This document shows positions 35,779 through 46,518 of a DNA stretch of 64,000 bases, piece after piece. The notes beneath the pieces were generated by a model. It saw only the letters and a list, made by a program, of their open reading frames with translations, was not told the DNA's origin and did not search any database. Numbering within the stretch: position 1 is the first letter of the stretch; each line of letters starts with the position of its first letter. The position numbers and the translations under genes are program-made. Origin of the DNA: Chlorocebus sabaeus (taxonomy: Eukaryota > Chordata > Mammalia > Primates > Cercopithecidae); NCBI RefSeq assembly GCF_047675955.1, contig NC_132914.1:42557521-42621520 (forward strand), in the 5' to 3' direction.

Positions 35779-35945
35779 ACTAAACAATATCAGCCTTCCT
35801 TGAACACCCTGCAATCTCTATGGGAATAAACCTAGGGTCACCCCCTGAAAGAGGAGAGACAACATGGAGTAGAGCTCAATTGATCCGACTGAGACCATTC
35901 TAGACTAACCAGATCCCAACCTCTGAAATATATTTTGCCAAGAAA
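35779..35945 (+). mobile_element. MLT1-like LTR fragment, right side of the MST provirus
   Basis: 'gagagacaacatggagtaga' and 'gagaccattctagactaac' resemble MLT1 text continuing 33181-33285. Confidence 0.4.
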
Positions 35946-35967
35946 CATTGAAATAAATCTTTAATCT

Positions 35968-36246
35968 GGCTGGGTACAGTGGTTCACCCCTGTAATCCCT
36001 TTGGGAGGCCGAGGGGGGAAATCACTTGAGTCCAGGAGTTCAAGACCAGCCTGGGCAACATGGCAAAACCCCATATCTACCAAAAAATACAAAAATTAGC
36101 CTGGCATGGTGGTACATACCTGTAATCCCAGCTACTTGGGAGGCTGAGGTGGGAGGATCGCTTGAGCCTGGGAGGTGGAGGTTGCAGTGAGCCAAGATTG
36201 TGCCACTGCACTCCAGCCTGGGTGACAGAATGAGACCCCCCCAAAA
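35968..36246 (+). mobile_element. Alu (S/J-type), near full length
   Basis: Dimeric Alu with a small deletion near 'gtaatccctttggg'. It is followed by a run of C/A and then a TA/CA microsatellite in place of a clean A-tail. Confidence 0.85.
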
Positions 36247-36248
36247 AA

Positions 36249-36300
36249 TAAATATATATATATATATGTATATATATATACACACACACACACACACAAA
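36249..36300. repeat. (TA)n/(CA)n microsatellite
   Basis: Alternating TA units grade into CACACA at the end of the Alu, a usual place for microsatellites to grow from A-tails. Confidence 0.9.
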
Positions 36301-36319
36301 TTTCTTGGCAGTTATATAT

Positions 36320-36361
36320 TTTGATTAGATTCAAGTTATATATAACTTGAATCTGATCAAA
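36320..36361. repeat. 42-bp near-perfect palindrome
   Basis: Centred between 36340 and 36341. The inner 26 bp (36328-36353) are perfectly self-complementary. The arms extend to 42 bp with a single mismatched pair (36326/36355). Confidence 0.95.
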
Positions 36362-36675
36362 CCTCTACAGGAAATGCAGGAAATGGAGAAACGTATTAAC
36401 ACATTAAGTAACTCCTCAGGTATACAATCTCTAAAATCCAGAATGTGAGACATTCTACACAACAAATAACTGACTTCATTGTTAAATAAATGAAGAAAAA
36501 AAAAAAAGAGGGAACCGTTACAGATTAAAAAGAGATCTAAATCAATTAAATGCAACAGATAGACTTGACTTGGATCACGATTAGAATAAAACAATGATAA
36601 AAAGGCATGAGGTAATTGGGGAAATTTGAACATCGATTAAGTATTTGATGATATGGAGAAGTTGTTGAATATTTT
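36362..36675. other. Unique AT-rich DNA, no gene seen
   Basis: No repeat or coding feature is recognised. Confidence 0.4.
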
Positions 36676-36815
36676 ATTTTATTTTATTTATATAGAGAGA
36701 CTGGGCCTCACTATATTAACCAGACTGGTCTCAAACTCCTGGCCACAAGTGACCCTCCTTCCTTGGTCTCCCAAAGTGCTAGGATTACAGGCATGAGCCA
36801 CTGCACTCGGCTCTG
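36676..36815 (-). mobile_element. Antisense Alu monomer/FLAM-type
   Basis: A (TTTTA)n tail leads into 'gactggtctcaaactcctgg' and 'gattacaggcatgagccac'. Single-arm length; 'atatttt' occurs at both ends. Confidence 0.7.
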
Positions 36816-36837
36816 GCATATTTTGTTCTATGGTGAA

Positions 36838-36917
36838 CATCTATAGCCCCAACTACTACAGAGGCTGAAGTGGGAGGCTCTCTTCACCCCAGGAGTTTGA
36901 GGCTGCAGTGCACTATG
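36838..36917 (+). mobile_element. Alu/FLAM (7SL-derived) fragment fused to the SSB pseudogene
   Basis: 'ccccaactactacagaggc' and 'ggagtttgaggctgcagtgc' are sense Alu left-arm text. It stops abruptly at 'ctatgatt', and SSB-derived sequence follows with no tail or gap. Confidence 0.7.
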
Positions 36918-38343
36918 ATTGAAAGCTGGGTACCTTTGAAGATAATGAAATTCAACAGGTCAAGTCATCTAATAATAGACTTTACTGTAACTGCAGAAGC
37001 ACTTAGAAAATCCAAGGCAGAACTCATGGAAATCAGTGAAGATAAAACTAAATTCAGAAGGTCTTCAAGCAAGCCCCTCCCAGAAATGACTGATGAGTCT
37101 AAAACTGATGTAAAAACAGATCTATTTATATCAACGGCTTCCCAACTGACGCAACTCATGATGACGTAAAAGAATGGCTAAAAGATAAAGGTCAAGTACA
37201 ATATTCAGATGAGAGGAACATTGCATAAAGCATTTAAGGGATCAGTTTTTGCTATGTTTGGTAGCATTGAATCTGCCAAGAAATTTGTAGAGACCCCTGG
37301 CCAGAAATACAAAAGCACAGACCTGCTAATACTTTTCAAGGAAGATTACTTTGCCACGAAAAAAAAAAAAAAAAAGAAGAAGAAGAAGAAAGAGAACAAA
37401 ATGAAGTGGAAGCTAAATTAAGAGCTAACCAAGAGTGAGAAGAAAAACGAAAGTTAGAAGAAGATGCTGAAATGGAATATCTAGAAGAAGATTGGATGCT
37501 TGCTGAAATTTTCAGGTGACTTAGATGATCAGACGTGTAGAGAAGAGTTACACATTCTTTTCTCAAATCATGGTGAAATAAAATGAATAGACCTTGTCAG
37601 AGGAGCAGAACAGGGGATGTATAATTCTAATTAAAGTAAATGTCAAGGAAGTATTGGGTAAAGCCAAAGACACGAGTAATGGTAACTTACAATTAAGGAA
37701 CAAAGAAGTGAATTGGGAAGTACTAGAAGGAGAGGTGGAAAAAGAAGCATTGAAAAAAATCTTAGAAGACCAACACAAGAATCCCTAAACAAATAGAAGT
37801 CAAAAGGTTGCAGATTTAAAGGAAGAGGAACAGGTAATTAAGCTGTCTGGCCTGGGTCTGCTAAAGGAAAAGTGTGTTTCAAGTTTAAAAAAACTAAATC
37901 TGCTAATGATGGTGAACAGGATGAAAATGGTGCAACTAGACTAGTGAAACGAGCAAGAGAAGAAACAGACAGAAGAACCTGCATCAAAACAACAGCAAAT
38001 GGTGTCAGTAGCTTAGTAAACCAGTAGTTTAGTAAACACATTTTTTATTTATTTTAATTAGGTTTTAAGCTGCTTTTGTTTTGGGGAGCTTTCAAAATGA
38101 AAAACAAATTAGGTCCACTTCAATATCCATATGTGAGAAAGGAGAAGTTCTTTTGTTGTTTAACTTGTCTTTTTTTATTATCCAAATGAGGATTTTTTAA
38201 AATGCATAGTTCTGTATGTGTTGTTTCAGATTATTCAAATATTGAAAGGAGCAGTCTTCCCCTAAATTGCCTTTGTAATATGATAATGTTAGTACAAGCT
38301 AATAAAATATATTCTTTATTAAAAAACAAAACAAAAACAAAAT
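36918..38343 (+). pseudogene. SSB pseudogene: SSB (La autoantigen) processed pseudogene, 5'-truncated
   Basis: La binds the 3' oligo-U ends of new RNA polymerase III transcripts in the nucleus. This intronless copy starts inside the La motif (SWVPLKIMKFNR, about codon 45). It continues through KSKAELMEISEDKTK, RRM1 (GTLHKAFKGS..SIESAKKFVETPGQKYK at 37210-37320) and the Lys/Glu-rich linker. RRM2 (LRNKEVNWEVLEGEVEKEALKK at about 37690-37760) and the acidic tail (KRAREETD) follow. It keeps the 3' UTR with AATAAA near 38301 and an A-rich tail ending at 38343. Frameshifts and stops are frequent, and an A17 plus (GAA)n expansion at 37360-37390 disrupts the linker. It lacks the first 44 or so codons and the promoter. 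Confidence 0.92.
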
Positions 38344-40430
38344 AATCCACAGGGTTTGGCAAGTGATAAATGAAACAGAACAAGAGCAACAAGGAACGCA
38401 TGATTGCTGAAGCTGGATAATGGTAGGTTGGCTCATTAAACTATTCTCTTGCATTCATATATATTTGTCTAATTTCCAAAATAAAAATAGGCAAAACAAA
38501 GTCCTTCATCACCTACAAATTATTTCCTGAAAGTAACTTCCACTAACAGTTTTTTATATTGTTTTCCAGACATCTTCCATGTATACGGAGGCAAGTTCAT
38601 GTCTATCTATATATGTATATGTATATGCAAGTGTATATAATTTTTAAAGCAATGGAAATCATTCTGTATAAGACAAATAAAATGAAATGAAATAAATTAA
38701 AGCCCCCAGGTATTTGTCTACATAATAGCAAACATCTGAATATTTACATAAATATATGTATGTGTAATGGTTTTGGAGCAGGAGAGAGTCAACATCTATA
38801 AATCTAGCCTGTCAGATTTGACTGTTTTTTAATGTGATATTAAAAGTGTAATAGTTATTTTTACATTAATAAAAATCTTCCTCATAAATACATACACTTT
38901 TTTGAATTAAATAATACATATTTTGGAGTCATGAATAGACAGTTCTTACATACACTTTCCCTCTTCACCAAATGATTGCTTAATAGAGATTGTATATAAG
39001 AGTCTTAGGAAACATTTGCTTAAGGAAGCAAAATTTAAATTTACTTTTACTAAAAGATCCTCAAAGTTCATATTTTTGACATATTCTGTAAACCCCTATA
39101 ATACCTAGAAATCATTTGATAAATACATCATTGCATATGATGTGCTGTCAGTGTTGAAGTTGATAATGATAAAATGTAGGCCCTAAGTAACTTCTGTAAT
39201 AACCAGAATAATTTCTGTAATAATTCTGCAAAAATCAACTTGATAGCAAATTGTCCAATTGGAAGTAATGTTCAAAATAAGACATTCTAAGCAAACTTCT
39301 TTTCTCATCAAGACCAAACAAGAGCATTTATCCTTAAAATATCCCAGGCCAAAACTGTCAGATGTCTGTGCTGCCTTGAGCAGTATCAACCCTCTACTCT
39401 AGGAAAGTCTTGCAACTTACAATTCAGTGCTCTTTTCAACCAAAAGCACAAGTCATTCTCCCAGATTTTTATAGTTAAATATCAACTTTTCTACCAGTAT
39501 ATTTGGTGTACAAAGCAAACTGATCATTTTTTAGCCTACATAGGAGAATATCTGCTTGAGAATTCAGTCTTGAACTGATGTCTCTCTGAATTCTGTCAAA
39601 AATACAGGTGAGAAAAAATTATACTTGATAGCATGTATAAGAGATGTAAAAATCCATTTTTCTGCATTTTCTATGTTCTACTTTAGTTATCTTTTAGTAT
39701 TACTGTAGTTCTTTGGAATGGTATGTATCTGTAATGTGGTTAGTATTTTACTTTAAATACTTTAGCCTAAGAAATGGATCTATAAAGACGCATAATTTAT
39801 TTTTAGGTTATACATACCTCAGGGCTGGTTAGTTGATATTTAACCAAAAGCCAGTAATCCAGAAGAGGCTACCAAAAGCACTTTGGTTATCTTTAACTTC
39901 AATTAACACTGGAGGATTTTTTAGTTACCACTACTGACATATCAAATTATTTTTTCCCATTGGATAAATAAGTGGTATTAGAGATGTGGAGAAAAACATT
40001 TTTATTTTTACATGAAAGCTTATACCTTCCTGAATGGAAAAGAAGGCTTATTTCTGAATCAGTCCTGTGTTCAATCACTGACTTAGAGAATTGTTGTCTA
40101 AACTGAGCTATGATGTTAGCATCTCATGTTGGAACATTGTCACATTTCCTCAAGTGAACCTTTTATACAGGGTAGAAACTTGGAAGGACCAAGAGCTGAA
40201 CCTCACGGAGTTTACAAAACGTTATATGACTGTTTCTTTGCCTGCTAGCACAAAAAAGTTTAAATATATCATAAAATTCAGTTTGACCCTTGTTTTCATG
40301 CCTGGTAGTAGAGTTATGGGGATAGCTCTATATCCCCTAATCAGCTTAATTAGATATTAGAGGCTACTCATGTTTAAGAAAAAGAGCATAATAAATAGGC
40401 TCAAGCCATTTTGCTGACGTTCCTTGAAGA
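38344..40430. other. AT-rich unique DNA, no gene seen
   Basis: About 2 kb without a repeat I can name, apart from short TA/GTATA runs near 38605-38640. The open frame 40091-40360 has no domain. Confidence 0.5.
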
Positions 40431-40442
40431 ACCACTTTGGAA

Positions 40443-40756
40443 GGCCGGGAGCGGTGGCTTATCCCTCTAACCCCAGCACTTTGGGAGGCAGAGGCCGGCG
40501 GATCACCTGAGGTCGGGATTTCGAGACCAGCCTGTCCAACATGGAGAAACCCGTCTCTACTAAAAGAAAAAAAAAAAAAAATTAGGCCAGCATGCCTGTA
40601 ATCCCAGCTACTCGGGAAGCTGAGGCAGGAGAATTGCTTGAACCTGGGAGGCGGAGGTTCCGGTGAGCGGAAATTGCACCATTACACTCCAGCCTGGGCA
40701 ACAAGAGCAAAACTCCGTCTCAAAAAACAAAAACAAAACAAAAACAAAAAAAACAA
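40443..40756 (+). mobile_element. AluS-type, full length
   Basis: Dimeric Alu with an expanded middle A-run (A15 near 40568) and a (CAAAA)n-type tail. The word cactttgg lies at both ends (40433-40440 and 40759-40766) as a target duplication. Confidence 0.88.
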
Positions 40757-40766
40757 AAAACACTTT

Positions 40767-42640
40767 GGCCTGTGCTGAAATCTGGCCACCAAAAAAGAAC
40801 AAACTCAAAAAGTCAAACGACTTCAGGGTCAAATGGGTAAAACCTGTACGTCGGGTGTAAAATAATAGAGAATGTGAGTTAGCAATTAAAGGGGAGACGA
40901 TAAGGAAATGTGATCCTGCCGAGCAGAGCATTTGCCTAAGTGTGTGTTGCCACAAGGGTGGAGAAGTAGGCTGGAACCAGATCATGCTGGGTCTTGCATG
41001 CAGCACTCAGGATTTTGGATTTTGTCTTCACAGCAATGAGATATGATCATATTTGCATTTTAAAAGGACCACTCTTGTGGTGGTGTGGAGACTGTACCAG
41101 GATCTGAAGACACTGATTGGACACTGCCAAAGTAATCTAGATGAGAGCTGCTGGTATTTTGGACTGGATCTGTGACACTGAGGATAGGAGCAGGAGAATT
41201 TGAGAGTTATCTAGGAGGTGGAGTCTATTCAACTGTGAATTTAGAGTCTGAGGAAATCTTGTCTTTCCTGAGGAACTAGTGTGCTTAATTTTATCAGGCC
41301 ATGATGAGAATGACATAGCCCATCATGTTTTGGCTGCCAAAAAGTTGAGCTAATTTAAGAGCTCTATCGTAACAATTCTTAGTTTGTATTTCTCTCATTT
41401 TCACCCTCTCTCTATTTGACTTTAGATATTTTATGTTATTTTGATGGTTCTGTAATGTGGTAATATGTGTATCCACTTAGTGTGCCTCCTCAAATCCTGT
41501 AAGTGACAAATCAACACAATGTATACCCCATAAATATATACCATTAGTATGTATCAACAAAAATTTTTATTAAAAATTTAAATAACAGGCAGGCATTTTT
41601 TTAAATAAAACAGCCTGTACTTACAATAGTTCCACTAAGAATTGGACTTCTGCAATAGAGTCTAAAGAAGTTCTTCCCTGTTGCTCTATAGTCAGCTAAA
41701 TTTTTCCCTTTGGCAGGAGACACCTTTGTGCTTGGTGGAGAGCAACAGCTCCTGTAGTATGAACTCAGGCTGGTGAACTCCGGGAGTGAATAGCTGACCT
41801 CCCACTGCTGCAATCAGCTGTAATCTGAGATCCTGCTTCAACATTCAGACACCTTTAAAAAGGAGATGGTGAGGAGCTAGGTTCTTTTCTCAACTGAAAG
41901 GAGAAGACTCTAGAGAATCATTGCAGCCTTTTTAGTAACCTGCTGGACATCTGGCTGGTGCATGATTACTCAGGGAGAAATAAATATTTCCCAATAGCTG
42001 CTAACTCTGTGGATTCCCTCTGCAGCCTAACACCCACTCACAACTCAGAGCCTTGGGCGGATTATGTCTTAATCCTTGAGTTATTTTCTCTTCAAAGAGA
42101 AAAAACATTTTCTTTTTTAAAGAAAGTACAATAACATGTTAAGAAATTTATTCTACCACTTCAATAATCATTGCTCAATTAAATTTCTATAATTCTGTAC
42201 TTTCTTAAATATTCTTCTATTCCCTCCACCCCCCACCCCATCCCCCAAATACTCTTGGGTCTTCAAAATAAATTCTAAAAACCTGGCTCACCACTGAAAG
42301 ACATGTATAAATATGTTTTCCATTTCGATCTGGCAGAACTCATGCTCTTATTGTCCTACTTTTCTTGCACATGCCTTTTCTGGCTGGCCCTATTTGACTT
42401 TTTGTGCATTATTTTGCCTTGCCCCAGGCATTGTTCATCTCCGTGCCCTGCATTCTACCTTCAAACTCTATTTTACTGACTTTCTTCTGTTACTGGGAAA
42501 CTTCCCAGTTTCCTTCCAGGCCATTCAGTTTCCTTGGCATTACTTGCTCATTGATCATTTCTAACCACTTTCCCAATTCTGCTGCTTGGCCCAAAGTGAA
42601 ATGTGAAACTACTGAAAGATTTTGAGGAAATTACTCTGAT
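40767..42640. other. Unique/ancient-repeat DNA, no gene seen
   Basis: 40900-41250 resembles the unassigned old repeat at 6390-6780 (both have 'ttaaaaggaccactc'- or 'tcacctggcagtggtg'-type text). 42310-42620 is pyrimidine-rich with open frames but no recognised protein. Confidence 0.4.
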
Positions 42641-43544
42641 GCTGCTGAGCAGGAGTCTTTTCAGCTGTTTTTATCTTTGTTGCCTCAAAGTCACAGGTGC
42701 CTCTCATTCATGTTGAGTTCCTACTGCATTTTGTGATTTGACCTGAATTACTGCTTTGAACAAAAGGATGCATATTACATCATGAATTTTGTCATATTCT
42801 CCAATATTTACACCAAAATAGTCCCTTCAGATGAACTTTAAATGTTTTACATTTACTGCCAAAATTATAAAGCAAACCCAGAAAAGTTAATCCTTTGGGA
42901 ACCTCTACTCTAAGGCTATGAATCCTGGCTTTCTGAACCAGATTTGGATGTGTTAATCTCTTTGTTTTAGAGTGTCATTTCTCTGGTAAGAATGTGTCAT
43001 GTAAAATACAATAGACATTTTAAGCACATACACAAAAATTAATTTCTACAGTTTTTTTCTAGTTTCCTAATTCTATTGAGTTTTGCAGTTTTGATTTATT
43101 TGCAAACTCTGTAAAAATCCATGTTTAACTTTGAATTTGTTTGATTTCATAGTTCCAAATTACTGAGAAAAAAAGGGGTGTTCTCCTTTTAGAAATATTC
43201 TACTAAAATAAAGGAATGATTCACAGTGAGGAAAGAACCATGAAATTGAAAAAGGACATTTATAATATTTAAAAGGAAAGGAAAATTTGATGAGGAAGGG
43301 TAAGAGCAGGTTGATGCTGAGAGCTAACTGGGGCAATTTATGTTCCCCTCTAGTTTCCTAGCCCTGTAATGTTAAAGCCTGACTGTGCATTAGGACCACC
43401 TGTGTAGAGTTTACTAAAAATGCAATGTCAGGCATCACTCAACACTTTCTGAATCAGAATCAGAATTAGAATCGGTCTCTTCTGCAGTCACCCCAGATGT
43501 TGCTGATGGACAGTTGTGCTTTGAGTAGCCCTTTAACTGGCCTG
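42641..43544. other. Unique DNA with a MER-type remnant
   Basis: 43385-43500 ('gtgcattaggaccacctgtg') resembles an old MER DNA element. Nothing else is recognised. Confidence 0.35.
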
Positions 43545-43935
43545 GAACCTCTGCTTCTTGCCTCTTGGAACAAGTGGCCATATGGGAAGTATGTCTACCC
43601 ACAGATCACCATGCTAAGAAACGCCCAGGCCACATGAAGAGGCTCTGGAGAATGAGCCTCTTAGAGAAGGGAAAGCGGGCTGAGTATCATCGTGAAACAG
43701 ACAGACACATCAAGGCAATGGATATGTGAATGAGCCATTTTCAATATCCAATCCTATTGAACCTTCAGTTGGCTACAGCCTCAGATACCATTCTAATGGT
43801 CATGGCATGAGACCCCAAGAGAACCATTCTGCTGAGCCTAGTCAATACACAAAAGCATGAGGGATAATAATGAACTGTGTTTTAAGCCACCAAATTTTGC
43901 AGTAGTTTATTGCACAGCAATAGATGACCCAAACA
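43545..43935 (+). mobile_element. MLT1-type LTR, 3' part
   Basis: 'aggccacatgaagaggctct', 'ctgctgagcctagtcaatac' and 'ttttaagccaccaaattttg' follow MLT1 order to the 3' end near 'gcacagcaatagatgaccc'. Confidence 0.7.
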
Positions 43936-44002
43936 TCAATCCCTACTGCCCCCTCAGGGACTTATCATCAATAATCTCTTTTTAAAATATACAAATAGAA
44001 AT

Positions 44003-44215
44003 AACTGACATTTACTGAGGCTTACTATGTACCATACACTGTTCTATACACTTTTTATGAAATCCTCTGAATAATCCTATTGAGATAGGTGCTATTTTTA
44101 TCTCCATTTACAAAAGGTGAAATTTATCCAAAGTAACACAAATAAAAAGTGGCGTGGAGCAAGACAGTGAGATCCCAGAGTCTGCACACTTAACCACCAC
44201 ATGTACCTTAATCTG
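44003..44215 (-). mobile_element. MIR SINE
   Basis: Antisense MIR: 'tgacatttactgaggcttac', 'gtaccatacactgttctata', 'tgagataggtgctattttta' and 'gatcccagagtctgcacac'. Confidence 0.8.
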
Positions 44216-44224
44216 TCACTCTTT

Positions 44225-44800
44225 ATGGGGTCTTCTCTACCTGCATTTAAACATATTTGAGTTTCTCCTTCTTGACCCTATAGATCTCCTCTAGCAATCA
44301 CTCCATTTCTCTCTCTTTGCATCTTTAAGGTTAACTCTCCAGAAAGGGTTGTCTACTTTCTGTCTCTTCTTTCTCCCATTCATCCCTCAAGCTATTGCTG
44401 ACTTCTTCCTCTTCCACCCTATAGACACCAGTTCTTGTCTAAGTCATTCGTGGTCTCCCTTGCTAAATCTAAGGGATCACTCTTTGTCCTTGTCTTCTTA
44501 ATTTCTCTTACACTGGTGATACTGATAACCATTTCCTTCTCTTGAAACTGTTCCCTTCTATAACTTCTGTGACCCCAGTCTCTCCTAATTTTACTCTTAC
44601 TTTTCTAACATTACATCTCGTTTTCTCTTACTGCCGTCTCTTCCTCTGCCTGTCTCTTAAATATTAGTGTTCCTTAGGAACTCCCTTTCTAATTATTATG
44701 TACAATTATGTCTATCCCTATGGCTTTACTCACTATCGTCATGATGAGAATCTCAAATATCTCTAGTCCAGATTTCTGTCTGAACCTGATTCTTAACCTG
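44225..44800 (+). mobile_element. L2 LINE ORF2-region fragment
   Basis: Pyrimidine-rich text ('ctttactcactatcgtcatg', 'caaatatctctagtccagat') matches the L2 reverse-transcriptase end and 3' region. Highly decayed; no open frame. Confidence 0.55.
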
Positions 44801-44978
44801 AGGTCCACAGAACCATTGGAATTTTGTGTGTAATTCAGAGGGGTCCATGAACTTGGACAGGAAAAATATGCATCTTTCTTTTCACTAAACTTTACTTGAG
44901 ACAAGCATTTTCTTTCATAAAACATATGGGCAACAAACCACAGTGGAATTATCAGTACTTGTATCAATGGAAACCACA

Positions 44979-45696
44979 GATTTTTTTTAAAAATTTTAAT
45001 TTTTGCTTTTAGTTCTGGGATACATGTGAAGGATGTGCAGGTTTGTTACACAGGTAAATGTGTGCCATGGTGGTTTGCTGCACCTATCAACCCATCACCT
45101 AGGTATTAAGCCCAGCATGCATTAGCTACTTTTCCTAATGTTCTCCCTCTACCACCCCACCCCCCAATAGGCGCCAGTGTGTGTTGTTCCCCTCCCTCTA
45201 TCCGTGTGTCCTCATTGCTCAACTCCCACTTATAAGTGAGAACATGCGGTGTTTGGTTTTCTGTTCCTGTGTTAGTTTGCCAAGGCTAATGGCTTCCAGC
45301 TTCATCCATGTCCCTGCAAAGGACATGATCTCATTCCTTTTTATGGCTGCATAGTATTCCATGGTATATATGAACCACATTTTCTTTAACCAATCTATCA
45401 TTGATGGACATTTAGGTTGATTCCGTGTCTTCGCTATTGTGAATAGTGTTGCAATGAAGATATGCATGCATGTATCTTTGTAATAGAATGATTTATATTC
45501 CTTTATATCCAGTAATGGGATTGCTGGGTCAAATGGTATTTCCAGTTCTAGATCTTTGAGGAATCACCACACCGACTTCCACAATGGTTGAACTAATTTG
45601 CATTCCCACCAACAGTGGAAAAGCATTCCTGTTTCTCCACAACCTCACCAGCATCTGTTGTTTCTTGACTTTTTAATAATGGCCATTCTGACTGGC
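44979..45696 (-). mobile_element. Antisense L1 3' end (older L1PA/L1PB-type)
   Basis: The minus strand gives the last part of ORF2 (45467-45219, MHIFIATLFTIAKT, MEYYAAIKRNE) and a 3' UTR without the cercopithecid-type duplication, then an A-rich tail near 44980-45005. aaaccaca flanks it at 44971-44978 and 45697-45704. Confidence 0.88.
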
Positions 45697-45732
45697 AAAC
45701 CACATAAATTTTTATATCAAAATACAATTGTC

Positions 45733-46060
45733 AGATGTGAGGGCTGTCTGGCTGTGGCATCTGTCACCCCATTGATAGCCAGGGTTGATTTGGCTGAATT
45801 GGCTGGCTAGGTGGGTGTCCCCTTCTTCCCTCACCATTTCATGTGGATCACTCCTGAAGCTGCATGCTCAGTTGAACAGAATGACCATCAAAGAGGACAA
45901 TCATCCCTGATAGAGGAGGACAGTCTTCAGTCAAGGATATAAGAGTAGCTGTACTCTCCTGCTAGAACCTCCAAACAAGCTCTCAGGGTCCATTTGTAGG
46001 GGAACATGGGGCAGTCAAGCTTCCAAGACTCCAAATACATCCAAATGAGGTGCTGCATTG
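45733..46060 (+). pseudogene. RN7SK pseudogene: 7SK small nuclear RNA pseudogene (RN7SK-derived)
   Basis: 7SK RNA scaffolds HEXIM and LARP7 to hold P-TEFb inactive in the nucleus. This copy aligns from the 5' start (gatgtgaggg...) through 'catctgtcaccccattgata', 'gatagaggaggacagtcttc' and 'gctagaacctccaaacaagc' to 'catccaaatgaggtgctgc', about 328 bp. Two differences stand out. About 16 nt near 45876-45907 are present twice in diverged form (agaatgaccatc / aggacaatcatc). The last 20 or so nt, including the 3' hairpin and terminal U-run, are absent. No upstream snRNA-type promoter is seen and many positions differ, so it is a retro-pseudogene. Confidence 0.93.
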
Positions 46061-46310
46061 GTGAGTTTTGAATTTTTATAAGATGAAAATATCCTTATTT
46101 TCCTTTATGACTGAAACCTGATTTATGAAATATTTAACCTAAGGTATTAACTGTTGTCTCATAATTTCCCACAAAAGTTTAAATTTTCTGTTTTTCACAT
46201 GTAAATATTTAATTCATCAGCAATTATGGATAGTATGATATATAAGGAAATTACTTCATCAAAGCATGATGACACTACCATTCAATATCTGACATAAAAA
46301 GACAGAGCTC
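46061..46310. other. AT-rich unique DNA
   Basis: No feature is recognised. 'aatttttata' at 46073-46082 also occurs left of the 7SK copy at 45707-45716. Confidence 0.4.
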
Positions 46311-46518
46311 AGTCTGGGCAACATGGCAAAACCCTGACTCTACTAAAAATACAAAAACTAGCCAGCGTGGTGGCATAAGCCTGTAGTCCCAGCTACTTGG
46401 GAGGCTGAGGTAGGAGGACTGGCTTAAGCCCAGAAGGTTAAGGCTGCAGTAAGCTGTGATTGTGCCACTGCACTCCAGCCTGGGCAACAGAGCAAGACCA
46501 TTTCTCAAAAAAAGAGAC
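46311..46518 (+). mobile_element. 5'-truncated AluJ-type
   Basis: Starts at 'agtctgggcaacatggcaa' in the left arm and runs to the 3' end, followed by a short A-run at 46507-46513. Diverged, J-like text. Confidence 0.8.

Noticed and set aside
35968..36310. Inverted match of 'tgccaagaaa' at about 35937 and 36306 around the Alu
   Set aside because: The two copies are inverted, not direct, so they are not a target-site duplication. At 10 bp this is within chance expectation.
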